A stretch of 64,000 bases of DNA from Peribacillus sp. Bi96 (GCF_918698115.1 NZ_CAKKLV010000014.1:62001-126000), one strand, 5' to 3'; positions 1 to 8,672 are shown, counted from the first letter of the stretch. Numbers and translations: made by a program. The notes: generated by a model not told the origin, from the letters alone.

Positions 1-241
1 AGGCATCATAGGTGCTTACTAGGTCCAATGGGTCACTTCATATATTGATTTCCCTGGAAACTTACTGGTCTGTATCGCATGTATCACATAGCTTGGACCG
101 AGCACAATTACGACTGCTATCACGCAAATAGGCGTTTTAGAATTTTTGGAGCTGCCACCGCTTGTTTCTGTCTCCATCATTATTATTACGCTCTTTCTAG
201 ATGCCTTGATTCTTGTTATGATCATATATAAATAGTCATTC

Positions 242-409
242 GTGACTAATGTGCTCATTCTAAGAAGAGATGATTATCTGTCAGCAAAAGGGAAGAAATT
301 GACAAAAACATTAAAAAGTATTGGGAAGGAAATGTTAGTTCGTTTTATCCAAACAGAAAAAGAATTTTCGAAAAGGCGAAAAAACAAGACTACTATCCAT
401 TTTGTTTAG
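242..409 (+). CDS. small ORF, possible gene fragment, unknown
   Basis: A 55-codon reading frame opens at a GTG and ends with TAG just upstream of the hydrolase gene. The product is very basic (many Lys and Arg in its last 35 residues), with no signal peptide or membrane segment. No ribosome binding site stands out and an in-frame stop lies directly upstream. It could be the tail of a decayed regulator or simply chance. I do not recognise a family. Confidence 0.15.
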   Translation: MTNVLILRRDDYLSAKGKKLTKTLKSIGKEMLVRFIQTEKEFSKRRKNKTTIHFV

Positions 410-452
410 TCATCGTACACCAAGAGATAAGTTTTAGGAATAGAGGTATAGC

Positions 453-1187
453 ATGAAGAAGGCTATTAAATACGGTCTTATTAGTATCATTGCATTAATG
501 GTTATCGCATTCGGCGGCTTTTACATTTGGTCGGAGCAAACATATAAACCATCCGATGAATTGTATTCGTTTGTTGGGAAGGGGAATATAACAAAGGATA
601 ATGGGTTTGTCACATTCCAACCAACCAAAAGCAAGAAAGAGGGCATTGTCCTGTATCCAGGTGCTAAGGTAGAGCCGGAAGCATACAGCTATTATGCAAA
701 GGAATTAGCGAAAGATGGATATACAGTAGTTATTCCAGATGTGAGGTTCAACTTCGCTTTGTTTGATAAAAACAAAGCTGCAAAAGCAAAAAATGAATAT
801 CCATCTGTGGAGAAGTGGTACGTTGGCGGACACTCGTTAGGAGGAGTAGCTGCGGCCGCATATGCGTATGAGAATCCGAGAGAAGTGGAAGGGATTATCT
901 TCCTCGGTTCTTACCCGAGTGATTCTAATGACTTTTCGAAAACGAAAGTTCCAATGCTATCGTTATATGCAGAATATGATGGACTGTCCAAAGTAGAGAA
1001 GATCGAGGAGACAAAGCATTTATTATCTAAAGAGGCAAACATGCATAAGATAGCGGGGGGAAACCACGCCCAATTTGGCCTATACGGAAAGCAAAAAGGA
1101 GATAATGAAGCGACTATTTCAGCTAAGGAACAACAAGAAGAAATGATTGTCGTCACAAAAAAGTGGCTTCATGGAAATGGGGAGTAA
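453..1187 (+). CDS. membrane-anchored alpha/beta hydrolase
   Basis: Predicted serine hydrolase of the alpha/beta-hydrolase fold (dienelactone-hydrolase-like group), 244 residues. Residues 7-26 form one hydrophobic segment that probably anchors the enzyme with its catalytic domain outside. The nucleophile elbow GGHSLGG places Ser128; Asp176 (in EYDG) and His205 (in GGNHAQFG) complete a plausible catalytic triad. An AGAGGT site five bases before the ATG supports this start. It stands alone: the next gene is on the other strand. The substrate (ester, lactone or lipid) cannot be read from the sequence. Confidence 0.8.
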   Translation: MKKAIKYGLISIIALMVIAFGGFYIWSEQTYKPSDELYSFVGKGNITKDNGFVTFQPTKSKKEGIVLYPGAKVEPEAYSYYAKELAKDGYTVVIPDVRFNFALFDKNKAAKAKNEYPSVEKWYVGGHSLGGVAAAAYAYENPREVEGIIFLGSYPSDSNDFSKTKVPMLSLYAEYDGLSKVEKIEETKHLLSKEANMHKIAGGNHAQFGLYGKQKGDNEATISAKEQQEEMIVVTKKWLHGNGE

Positions 1188-1440
1188 GTAAGATTCTACA
1201 TGAGCCTTGAGAGAAAAACATGGGACTAAAGGAATTGGTTGAGGCAGGAAAAGTCAGCTATAAAGGCTGAAAATCGTAAACTCAATCAATAATAGTTTCA
1301 GAAACTTGATTATGAACAACTGGGCGACCTTCTTAAGTAAGAAGGCGTCTATTTTGGTTTGTAGTGTTTATCCAAAGCCGGGAGCTTTATTACTGGTAAT
1401 TGTCTAATAAGAAAAGACACTTTTAATCGGGATTAAATAA

Positions 1441-1472
1441 ACAAGGGTTACAGCTTGAGCTGCAACCCTTGT
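1441..1472 (-). terminator. rho-independent terminator of the 1499-3045 operon
   Basis: A nine-base perfect stem (ACAAGGGTT with AACCCTTGT) plus an inner CAGCT/AGCTG stem. Read on the minus strand it is followed by TTATTTAAT, so it fits the end of the minus-strand MarR/nitroreductase/monooxygenase operon. Confidence 0.7.
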
Positions 1473-1498
1473 AAGAATTCGATATAGTTTTTATCTTA

Positions 1499-1792
1499 TT
1501 AGCTTAAAGGTTGTCCATCAAATGCTTTAACATCTAATGGCGCAGTGAGGAATTCTTTAGCTTTTCCAACAAACGAGGTGAAGTGCTCACTTGAATTATG
1601 GCTTGCTACCGCTTGTTTATCTTGCCAAATTTCAACCATTGTAAATTGATTGTCTTTCTCTGTAGCCTTGTGTAGGTTGTAAGAAACATTTCCGCTTTCC
1701 GCTCTTGAAGCTTCAATTAGTGGTTGAATCTCCTCTAGAAATGCATCTTGTTTTGCTGGGTTAATATTGAATACGGCATGAATGATAATCAT
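1499..1792 (-). CDS. antibiotic biosynthesis monooxygenase (ABM) family protein
   Basis: A 97-residue protein with the small dimeric ferredoxin-like ABM fold, as in YgiN-type quinol monooxygenases. It begins MIIIHAVFNINPAKQDAF, has the helix with EASRAESGNVSY and the typical MVEIWQDKQAVASHNSSEHF stretch where a conserved His lies near the active site. Known members act cofactor-free on quinols or similar aromatics. It is the last gene of a three-gene minus-strand operon after a nitroreductase and a MarR regulator, so it probably belongs to a quinone or electrophile stress response. AGAGAGG precedes the ATG. Confidence 0.8.
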   Translation of the reverse strand: MIIIHAVFNINPAKQDAFLEEIQPLIEASRAESGNVSYNLHKATEKDNQFTMVEIWQDKQAVASHNSSEHFTSFVGKAKEFLTAPLDVKAFDGQPLS

Positions 1793-1889
1793 TAAACGTC
1801 ATCCTCTCTTTTGCTAAGCATCAAATTAATTATTTAAAGAAAGTAAAAATAACATACTTGTAAATATAGTGAATGGATTTATTAATAAA

Positions 1890-2531
1890 TTACTTCCATT
1901 GAGCGACTTTATTAATTGGAAGACGAACAGATTGATGACCATTATCAGCTGCTTTACCGATTGAAATTAGCATGACTGGTACGTAGCGCTCTTTTTCTAA
2001 TCCAAAAGCTTCTGCAATTTTGTCTTTTTCATAGCCGCCAATAGCATTCGTATCATAGCCATAAGCACGTGCAGCAAGCATAAGTTGCATGGATACAAGA
2101 CCGCCATCAACTAGAACGACGTCTTTCATCTGTTCATTAGTGATGTTTTCGAAATATCCAGCAAATGAGGCTAATATTCCTTCTTTTACATCTAAAGGCA
2201 TATACCCTAGCTCTACAGCTTTACCGTAGATTTCTTCAGCGTTATCAAAATTTTTCAAATCACCAAATACAGCAATTACGGCGGAAGACGTTTCGACCTG
2301 ATTTTGGTTGAAGCGAGCAAGAGGTGCAAGTGTTGCTTTTGCCTCAGGACTTTCAATTACAAGAAAGCGCCATGGTTGCATATTGATTGAAGAAGGAGCT
2401 AGTGTTGCTAAGGTAAGTATTTCCTCCATTTCTTCTCTACTGATTTTTACGGATTGATCATAATTTTTTATGGACCGGCGTCCTGTGACAATTTCTTTGA
2501 AATCATTTGTTAATTGTACTGTTGCAGTCAT
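1890..2531 (-). CDS. nitroreductase family NAD(P)H:FMN oxidoreductase
   Basis: A 213-residue flavoenzyme of the nitroreductase superfamily, close in layout to B. subtilis YdgI. The FMN phosphate-binding RRSIK lies at residues 18-22, APSSINMQPWRF at 45-56 and GYDTNAIGGYE at 158-168. Such enzymes reduce nitro compounds and quinones with NAD(P)H. AGAGGAGA stands eight bases before the ATG. It lies about 85 bases downstream of the MarR gene and 97 bases upstream of the ABM gene, all on the minus strand; the B. subtilis ydgI/ydgJ pair has the same nitroreductase plus MarR pairing. Confidence 0.88.
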   Translation of the reverse strand: MTATVQLTNDFKEIVTGRRSIKNYDQSVKISREEMEEILTLATLAPSSINMQPWRFLVIESPEAKATLAPLARFNQNQVETSSAVIAVFGDLKNFDNAEEIYGKAVELGYMPLDVKEGILASFAGYFENITNEQMKDVVLVDGGLVSMQLMLAARAYGYDTNAIGGYEKDKIAEAFGLEKERYVPVMLISIGKAADNGHQSVRLPINKVAQWK

Positions 2532-2616
2532 AGTTGAAGTCTCCTCTTTTTATCTTATTTATCTTTAGTAGTTTTATTTTTAGTTATGCTTATTTCAAAT
2601 GGTAATGAAGCGAGCA

Positions 2617-3045
2617 TTAAACTTGGCTTATATTTTTTTGTATGCGTGTCAGCATATCTGTTAACTCTTGACGTTCTTCTTCGTTAAAATCTTTAAGCAT
2701 CAAAGTGACAAAACGAGCTTTTTCTGCTTGGTAGGAAAAAATTTGTTTGCGGCCATGATCTGAAAGACAGACAAGTGTAAATCGATTATCCTCCGGATCT
2801 TTGCGTCTTACAATCATCCCAGTCGCTTCAAGTTGTTTTAAATGCCGTGTAATCGCTGCACCGTCAATGTTGACCTCTTTTTGAAGAGCTGTTTGACTCA
2901 TTTCATCCGCTTGATAAAGCTGATATAAGATATCATGTCTTGATTGACTGATGCCCATACAACTTTCGAATTTTGAACTTATCTGTTTGTTAAGGCAGTT
3001 CATTTTATATAAAATAAGAGATTCATTAGAACATGAATTCGTCAA
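2617..3045 (-). CDS. MarR family transcriptional regulator
   Basis: A 142-residue winged-helix regulator. The DNA-binding core (residues about 35-100) contains SQTALQKEVNIDGAAITRHLKQLEATGMIVRRKDPEDNRF, split here as the recognition helix followed by the wing; the DPEDNR wing motif is typical of MarR proteins. The frame starts with TTG behind AGAGGGTG; an ATG at codon 15 is a poorer alternative. It probably represses its own operon with the nitroreductase and ABM genes through the tandem palindromes just upstream. The inducer is unknown; phenolics or quinones are likely for this family. Confidence 0.87.
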   Translation of the reverse strand: MTNSCSNESLILYKMNCLNKQISSKFESCMGISQSRHDILYQLYQADEMSQTALQKEVNIDGAAITRHLKQLEATGMIVRRKDPEDNRFTLVCLSDHGRKQIFSYQAEKARFVTLMLKDFNEEERQELTDMLTRIQKNISQV

Positions 3046-3075
3046 GTAACACCCTCTTTTCAGTTAGTGAAAAAT

Positions 3076-3105
3076 AGTTGATAGCTCAATAGTTGATGCG
3101 TCAAT
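3076..3105 (-). promoter_or_regulatory. tandem palindromic operator, probable MarR target
   Basis: Two adjacent 15-base direct repeats (3076-3090 and 3091-3105), 13 of 15 identical. Each contains a dyad of the form TTGA-N4-TCAA (3078-3089 and 3093-3104). The minus-strand TTGACG at 3104-3099 could be a -35 box, so bound regulator would block the promoter of the MarR operon. Confidence 0.55.
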
Positions 3106-3599
3106 TAATATACTACAGACCAAATAATATAGCAAGCATTTATGTGGTGCAATATTTTTGCCTACAACTGTATCCCATTATAAATACAGTCAAACTCGAT
3201 TACTAGATCATCCTATGTGCTCATAATACTCTTGCATATTTCCTCCTCCACATTCCCATACTCTCCGTATGAGTAAAAAATTCAGCTGCACTTATTCATA
3301 TACTTTAATGTTTTTCATTTAGCCTTTTTCTAATTCCTTTTACTTTATTCGTTTTGAAATTCCAGGCACCAATCTTTCAAGTTCACTGATTCGACTTGTT
3401 TTTTACAAATGGCACAGGATACTGATTTTTCTGTTACCTGTAATGAAGTTCAAGCCATGTAAATCCCTTTCTTTCCGAATGGTTCTGTTTTTGTGACTAT
3501 GTTATAAAAAAATAACTACTTACAAATATATAGCTACTGAAATAAAATAAGAATGTGCGTAAACATAATCAAAAAAATAATCATTTGGAGGAATTAATT
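3106..3599. other. intergenic stretch without recognisable gene
   Basis: About 490 bases between the MarR operon and the reductase gene. Short open frames exist on both strands, one minus-strand frame with a Cys-x-x-Cys pair, but none has a ribosome binding site or recognisable family. The last part holds the AT-rich leader and the GGAGG site of the 3600 gene. Confidence 0.4.
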
Positions 3600-4238
3600 A
3601 TGAAAATTGGAGTCATTGGTGCAAATGGTAAAGTTGGAAGCCTTATTTCGAAAGAGGCTATTGATAGAGGATATGAAGTAACAGCAATAGTGAGAAATGC
3701 TTCAAAAATCACAGATTCAAATGTTAACGTTCTTGAGAAAGATATTTTTTCTCTTACTGAATCAGACCTTAAATCATTTGACGTTGTTGTAAACACATTT
3801 AAAGCACCGGATGGCGAGGAATATCAGTATGTTGAATCTGGAAAAGTCTTGGTTTCAGCTCTTAAAGAAGCTCCAGATACAAAATTAATCGTAGTGGGAG
3901 GTGCGGGAAGTCTCTTTGTTGATGAAGAAAAAACAACAAAATTTATGGACACCCCTGATTTCCCGGATTTTGTTTATCCAACTGCGTCCAATGCGGCGAA
4001 ACAACTTGAGGAATTACAAAGTGCAGATTCGATAACATGGACTTATATCAGCCCTGCTGGTTTCTTTGACCCAGAAGGAAAAAGGACGGGTTCTTATCAA
4101 GTAGGAAAGGATCATGTCATCTTAAATAGTAAAGGGCAAAGTTATATTAGCTATGCTGACTATGCCATCGCGGTATTGGATGAAATTGAAAAGCCACAAC
4201 ATGTTAATGAAAGATTTACCATTGTCGGAGAAGCATAA
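3600..4238 (+). CDS. NAD(P)-binding epimerase/reductase-like protein
   Basis: A 212-residue protein with an N-terminal Rossmann fold: MKIGVIGANGKVGSLISKEA gives G7-x2-G10-x2-G13 for dinucleotide binding. It belongs to the NAD(P)H-binding, NmrA-like/YwnB group of atypical SDRs; members act as flavin or quinone reductases or redox sensors. I chose the ATG at 3600 because GGAGG stands eight bases upstream; an in-frame start at 3555 lacks a site. A strong terminator follows directly, so it is a single-gene unit. Substrate unknown. Confidence 0.85.
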   Translation: MKIGVIGANGKVGSLISKEAIDRGYEVTAIVRNASKITDSNVNVLEKDIFSLTESDLKSFDVVVNTFKAPDGEEYQYVESGKVLVSALKEAPDTKLIVVGGAGSLFVDEEKTTKFMDTPDFPDFVYPTASNAAKQLEELQSADSITWTYISPAGFFDPEGKRTGSYQVGKDHVILNSKGQSYISYADYAIAVLDEIEKPQHVNERFTIVGEA

Positions 4239-4245
4239 TAAATGA

Positions 4246-4284
4246 AAGAGCTGTGATCTGTATGGATCACAGCTCTTCATTTTA
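4246..4284 (+). terminator. rho-independent terminator
   Basis: Perfect 13-base stem (4246-4258 with 4265-4277, AAGAGCTGTGATC), six-base loop, followed by CATTTTAT. It ends the 3600-4238 gene. Confidence 0.85.
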
Positions 4285-4458
4285 TACAGAAAAACGCTAA
4301 GCTAGAGGGAGGAGAACCACTTTGCGAAGATTGATTTACGAGTTTTTTAAATCCTATGTCTACAATAGGGTTGTTTACTGTATTTGTTACATTTATCGTT
4401 ATCTTGACTTTAGCGATTCTTTACCTTTGCGTTTAGAGCAGCAAAATGGAATAGGTAT

Positions 4459-5094
4459 TCATGTGATAACTTGAGAACCTTTGTGTTTGCGTTCAGCTGA
4501 ATGCAGAAGTTTTCTGAAAAAAGCTAAAGAATATTGAAAAACTGGGCTTTGAATAAACGTATAGATAAAGGTCATGACAAAAACAGGTCCTCCCAAGAAA
4601 TAACCTGCAATGAGAACTAGGCTTTCTACGATGATCCTAGCCTGACTAACCGATAACCGTGTCCTATCGGAGAGTGAAAGCATAAAACCATCTCTGGGAC
4701 CGGCTCCAAGCCCAGCTGCTATATATAAACCTCCACCCATTCCAGTAATAACAATTCCAGCTAACAGGATCAAATAGTCCGTCCATGTATGTGAAGCATT
4801 GGGAAGAATATCAGACCACAAGAAAAAGTCAATAATGGGACCAATTAACATGGCGTTCAAAACCGTGCCGATATTAATATATCGACGGTCTGCCACAAAA
4901 GAAACCGCCATGAGAATCAGACCGCATATTATGCCCCAAGTTCCTATTGTTAAACCATGTTGATCATACAATGCAACATTCAAAACATCCCATGGGTGTA
5001 AACCGAGGTATTTTACCTCAACAGCCATCGCGGTTCCCAAACCAAAGAGAATCAGGCCAGAAAATAAAAAAAGGTAGCGGAGTAAAACCATCAT
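4459..5094 (-). CDS. YczE/YyaS/YitT-family integral membrane protein
   Basis: About 211 residues with five or six hydrophobic segments and short loops. It matches the COG2364 (YczE-like) pattern: an early LGTAMAVEVKYLGLHPWDVL segment and a glycine-rich GMGGGLYIAAGLGAGPRDGF segment. The biochemical role of the family is not settled; B. subtilis yczE lies next to the surfactin cluster. An upstream in-frame GTG (5103) overlaps the ribosome binding site GAGAGGTG, so I take the ATG at 5094, six bases behind that site. Confidence 0.75.
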   Translation of the reverse strand: MMVLLRYLFLFSGLILFGLGTAMAVEVKYLGLHPWDVLNVALYDQHGLTIGTWGIICGLILMAVSFVADRRYINIGTVLNAMLIGPIIDFFLWSDILPNASHTWTDYLILLAGIVITGMGGGLYIAAGLGAGPRDGFMLSLSDRTRLSVSQARIIVESLVLIAGYFLGGPVFVMTFIYTFIQSPVFQYSLAFFRKLLHSAERKHKGSQVIT

Positions 5095-5626
5095 TGTATT
5101 CACCTCTCATATTGTATATGTAATTTAGTGTTTATCTGGGCTCAAAGCTGCAAGATAAAGGAATTAAAACGCCTGGAAGGGCGATGCTTTGCAAGTGATT
5201 CATCATACCTCATGTTTCTTATAGGAATATGATATACGAGCTAGTAATACGTTCTTTTTCCACGATGGCAACTTTTTAGCCTTGTGGGCATCAACGAAAA
5301 AATATGAAGGGTTAATAAAGACAAATTGCTGTTTAATAAAGAGGCAGAAGGGACGATCGTCTAGATTTGGGAAAGAACTAGTAGTATCAATATCTTAAGA
5401 TGCTTTCCATACTTGCAACTTAATTTGTCAAAGAGAAAAACGGCACAATGTTCGTATTATTTGGGTGTTCTGAAAAACAGCTTTTAACCAAAGAGAAATT
5501 TTGAATATTATGATATATTATAAAGGAAAGAAATTCATAAATGTTTACTTTTGTATAAATTATATAAAAAAGTTAATTTAGTTTTTTAGGATAACAATTT
5601 CTATATAGAGAAAGGAATAATGAAGT
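5095..5626. other. intergenic stretch without recognisable gene
   Basis: About 530 bases, AT-rich, without a convincing ORF on either strand. The last 100 bases form the leader of the LacI-family gene. No terminator or known riboswitch pattern was seen. Confidence 0.4.
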
Positions 5627-6652
5627 ATGAAAAGAATAACAACAGAAGATGTGGCAAAAATAGCCGGTGTTTCACAGTCTACAGTATCTAGGGTTTTAAA
5701 TGATTATCCATATATGAAGAAAAATACGCGTGATAAGGTTCTTGCTGTCATAAATGAGTTGGGATTCACAAGGGATGAAATTGCCAGAAGTCTTGTTGAA
5801 AAAAGAACGAAGTCAATAGGTTTAATAATAGGGAGCATTTCAAATCCATTCTTTGCCGAAACTGCGGAAGCCATCATAGAAAGGGCCCAGGAATTAAAAT
5901 ATGATGTAATCATATACAATACTGGACATAAAGATGAAAACTTGGAGCAGGCCATAAATTTATTGATAGGTAAACGCGTGGAGGGAATCATCTTAACAAG
6001 TGTTAGTAAAAACTATACTGAAAAAATCAAAAAACTACATGATAGCGGATTTCCAGTATTATTATATAATAGTTTCCTGGATATCAAAGATGTTAACTTT
6101 ATCGTAATGGATAATAATAAAGGTGCAAGGCTCGCTGTTCAACACTTACTAAAATTAGGCCATAAAAAAATAGCGAAAATATCTGGTCCTTCCAAGTACT
6201 TAGCGACTTATGAGCGTACCATAGGTTATAAACAAGAGCTGAGGGAGAACGGATATGAAATTGATGAGGATTTAATATTCAATAGTGAATTTTCCTATGA
6301 CCGAATTTATTCATTTACAAAAAAATTACTGAAAAAAAATGACAGACCCACTGCAATTCTTGCTGCATCAGATCAAATGGCACTCGCAGTTTTGGATGCA
6401 GCATCAAGCCTTAACCTGAAAGTCCCCGAAGATTTGTCTGTTGTTGGGTTTGATAATATTAGGTTGGCTGCTAATGAATTTATTGGGTTAACGACAATAT
6501 CCCAACAAATGGACCACATGTCGCTAACCGCTTTAGAAAAACTAATTTATCTTATAGAAAATAAAGAAGCCTCATCTTCATCCATTCAAGTTTTCCTTAA
6601 GCCTGAACTAATTGTTCGTAAAACAACAGGACCAGCTCCCATACAAGCTTAA
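5627..6652 (+). CDS. LacI family transcriptional regulator
   Basis: A 341-residue regulator of full family length. The N-terminal helix-turn-helix TTEDVAKIAGVSQSTVSRVLN (in two parts around residues 4-25) is followed by a hinge and a periplasmic-binding-protein-like sensor domain with SIGLIIGSISNPFFAE, PTAILAASDQMALAVL and PEDLSVVGFDNIRLA. AGAAAGGA precedes the ATG. It lies 250 bases upstream of a truncated sugar dehydrogenase gene and a 30-base perfect palindrome, so it likely controlled a sugar-acid or polyol operon that has decayed here. Effector unknown. Confidence 0.9.
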   Translation: MKRITTEDVAKIAGVSQSTVSRVLNDYPYMKKNTRDKVLAVINELGFTRDEIARSLVEKRTKSIGLIIGSISNPFFAETAEAIIERAQELKYDVIIYNTGHKDENLEQAINLLIGKRVEGIILTSVSKNYTEKIKKLHDSGFPVLLYNSFLDIKDVNFIVMDNNKGARLAVQHLLKLGHKKIAKISGPSKYLATYERTIGYKQELRENGYEIDEDLIFNSEFSYDRIYSFTKKLLKKNDRPTAILAASDQMALAVLDAASSLNLKVPEDLSVVGFDNIRLAANEFIGLTTISQQMDHMSLTALEKLIYLIENKEASSSSIQVFLKPELIVRKTTGPAPIQA

Positions 6653-6830
6653 GGTAATAAGACCGGTTTTGGATTGGACCTTATACTTTCCTTTACATTC
6701 CTAAAAAAGAAATCGGTCATTTTTCTATGATTACAATTAGATTTTTATATTCGAAAAATTAATTTTACTATTTACAAAAGTCAGATAATTGTTTATATTT
6801 TTATTTGTAAGCGGGTAGAGGTTCTTGATG

Positions 6831-6860
6831 TTCGATTTTGAATACGTATTCAAAATCGAA
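6831..6860. promoter_or_regulatory. 30-base perfect palindrome, candidate operator
   Basis: Perfect inverted repeat with 15-base arms and no spacer (left arm TTCGATTTTGAATAC). It lies between the LacI-type gene and the truncated SDR gene, 44 bases before the SDR start. A weak cre-like box (TGTAAGCGGGTAGA, 6806-6819) lies just upstream. Bases 6825-6842 recur as an exact 18-base reverse complement at 20286-20303. Probably the operator of the upstream LacI-family regulator, though its length is unusual. Confidence 0.5.
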
Positions 6861-6903
6861 TGCTTAAGCCCGGTATTCAAAAAATCTCCTCGAAGAGGTA
6901 AAG

Positions 6904-7113
6904 ATGGGTGATGGGTTGGAAGTAAATCAATTATTTAATTTAAGCGGTAAAGTGGCCATCATTACAGGTGCAAGCAAAGGCATTGGTAAAGATTTGGCCA
7001 AATTACTTGCACAAGCTGGGGCTAATATTGCCTTGGTCGCACGTAATAAGGCGCAACTGGAAGAAGCTGCACATGAAATTGAACAAACAGGTGTAAATGT
7101 ATTACCCGTCCAT
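6904..7113 (+). pseudogene. truncated short-chain dehydrogenase (N-terminal fragment)
   Basis: The first 70 residues of a classical SDR: the cofactor motif TGASKGIG, then LAKLLAQAGANIALVARN and an AAHEIEQTG helix, as in gluconate 5-dehydrogenase-type enzymes. Homology stops abruptly after GVNVLPVH; the active-site YxxxK region is missing and the frame runs into a chemotaxis-receptor fragment. GAAGAGG before the ATG shows the start is original. This is a dead remnant of the operon once served by the LacI regulator. Confidence 0.8.
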
Positions 7114-7115
7114 GA

Positions 7116-7318
7116 AAAGCTCATCCACTACAGCTTTTGGAAGCATCAAGTGATATCGAACACAAAATCAAAGAAATGGACACTTCCACACAATATATCG
7201 TTAAAGGCATTCAACAAGTTGCAGGAGCTACAGAAGTACAATTGCACAGAAGTGAAGAATCATCTAGAGTCATAGAGGAAATGACCCTAGGGATACAAAA
7301 AATCGCCGAAGCTTCGTC
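7116..7318 (+). pseudogene. methyl-accepting chemotaxis protein fragment (plus strand)
   Basis: The frame encodes ASSDIEHKIKEMDTSTQ and continues VKGIQQVAGATE, then EESSRVIEEMTLGIQKIAEASSQ, split here for length. This is the heptad-patterned coiled coil of an MCP signalling domain. Both ends are missing. It directly abuts the SDR fragment upstream and an oppositely oriented MCP fragment downstream. Confidence 0.7.
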
Positions 7319-7453
7319 GCAATGTGCCACTTGCTTTGATGCCTCAGCTGTTTCCTTTGTTAAACCAGCAAAATCCTCTATCGAAGCATGGATTTCCTGC
7401 GAACCTGCAGCCATTTGCTCAGTAATGGCAGATATTTCTTGAATCTGATCCAT
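7319..7453 (-). pseudogene. methyl-accepting chemotaxis protein fragment (minus strand)
   Basis: On the minus strand from 7453 the frame reads MDQIQEISAITEQMAAGSQE and then IHASIEDFAGLTKETAEASK. This is also an MCP signalling-domain helix. It meets the plus-strand fragment head to head near the short palindrome CGAAGCTTCG (7307-7316). No complete receptor gene is present. Confidence 0.7.
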
Positions 7454-7470
7454 GTTGATATGGTGGTTTT

Positions 7471-7494
7471 ACTTATTAAACCAATTTAATAAGT
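7471..7494. promoter_or_regulatory. perfect inverted repeat, candidate ROK-regulator operator
   Basis: Ten-base perfect arms (ACTTATTAAA and its complement) with a CCAA spacer. The same left arm recurs at 7627-7636 directly before the ROK-family regulator gene, so the pair probably forms its autoregulatory operator. Confidence 0.55.
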
Positions 7495-7626
7495 TAAGAT
7501 AATAAGTGTGGGATGTGGAACATGACAACAATATAAGAAAAAATGATAAAAGGTGGGTTTAGACAATGCGGTTAATCGTCTCTGTTAGATTGATGAAACA
7601 TGCAAGGAATTAGAGTACATACATAT

Positions 7627-7650
7627 ACTTATTAAACAATTTAATTAAGT
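7627..7650. promoter_or_regulatory. second inverted repeat before the ROK regulator
   Basis: Left arm ACTTATTAAA, spacer CAA, right arm TTTAATTAAGT with one inserted base. It lies 11 bases before the ROK start codon, where a bound repressor would block the promoter or translation start. Confidence 0.5.
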
Positions 7651-7661
7651 GGGTGATCTAC

Positions 7662-8672
7662 ATGGATGAGCAATTGTATACCCCTAAAAACTTGAGGATA
7701 CGGATACTTCACGGAATTCGATTAACTCTAATAAAGCTGGGGAGTGCAACTAAGGTTGAACTTAGCCAGAAGTTAGACATCAGTTTTCCCACTGTCAGCA
7801 AAATGATTGTCCAAATGGAGAAGAGCGGGGAGGTACTTGTTGTCGGTTTGGATAAATCCAGTGGAGGCAGGCGAGCACATCGTTATGCATATAACCCCGA
7901 GCATAAGCTAGGAATGTCTATTTTATTGGAAAAGGAAGAAACAGCCTGTACGATATTTAATTGTTTCGGTGAAGTTAAGGAACAAGGAGTGCATAAAAGT
8001 ATTATCCATGACGATCTGGACTCCTTAAAGAGATTGATTGGGGATACTCTTGCACAATTTCCGGAAATTTGCGCAATAGCAATCGGTGTACCTGGTTCCG
8101 TTGAAAATGGGCGAATTATCTATATTCCTGGTTATGAGAAGTTTCTTAATCTAGACTTACAAAGTTGCCTAGAAGAAACATTCACCATCCCAGTAGTATT
8201 GGAGAATGATATGAATGCGGCCATTCTTGGGTATCATAACCGGACTGAAAAATTCCAAGAAAAACAATCAATCGTTTATATTTACTTAGGACATAATGGA
8301 CCGGGAGCCGGTTTGCTGATTAATGGTGATGTTGTTCGGGGAAGCTCCTTTTTTACAGGTGAGATTTCTTTCGTTCCATTGTATGATGATCTTAATTTTC
8401 TTCAGGCAGTGAAACAGGAAAAGGAATCAAAAAAGGGCGAGAGCATTGAGTCTCTCAGTCGATTAATCGCGTCGCTGACAGCAATCATCAACCCTCATGC
8501 GGTTATTTTCAGTAAGGCAGAAGTCAGTGTGGAAATGCTTGATCGGCTAAAAAAAGAAAGCGCAAAATACGTACCAATGAAGCATCTCCCTAACTTTGCA
8601 TTAAGTGAATGGCGGGAAGATTATCTTCATGGGCTGCAGCATCTTGCGCTCGAGCAAATGCTAAGTTTATAG
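7662..8672 (+). CDS. ROK family transcriptional regulator
   Basis: About 336 residues. The N-terminal winged helix (LIKLGSATKVELSQKL, then the recognition helix SFPTVSKMIVQME) is followed by a ROK sugar-kinase-like domain with AIGVPGSVENG, VVLENDMNAAILGYH and YIYLGHNGPGAGLLING. The kinase-type DxGGT phosphate loop is not evident, as expected for a repressor rather than a kinase (XylR/NagC type). GTG at 7653 is possible, but the ATG at 7662 has GGGTGAT in front. The MFS gene follows 21 bases later, so the two form an operon for a sugar whose identity is not shown. Confidence 0.87.
   Translation: MDEQLYTPKNLRIRILHGIRLTLIKLGSATKVELSQKLDISFPTVSKMIVQMEKSGEVLVVGLDKSSGGRRAHRYAYNPEHKLGMSILLEKEETACTIFNCFGEVKEQGVHKSIIHDDLDSLKRLIGDTLAQFPEICAIAIGVPGSVENGRIIYIPGYEKFLNLDLQSCLEETFTIPVVLENDMNAAILGYHNRTEKFQEKQSIVYIYLGHNGPGAGLLINGDVVRGSSFFTGEISFVPLYDDLNFLQAVKQEKESKKGESIESLSRLIASLTAIINPHAVIFSKAEVSVEMLDRLKKESAKYVPMKHLPNFALSEWREDYLHGLQHLALEQMLSL

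Noticed and set aside
19..258. 79-codon minus-strand frame at the left edge
   Set aside because: No family likeness and no convincing ribosome binding site. The opposite strand has a hydrophobic frame with stops, which may be a transporter scrap, but neither can be supported.
4330..4440. Hydrophobic plus-strand frame ending ...ILTLAILYLCV
   Set aside because: Looks like one membrane helix of a lost gene, but it has an in-frame stop just upstream and no start; too short to name.
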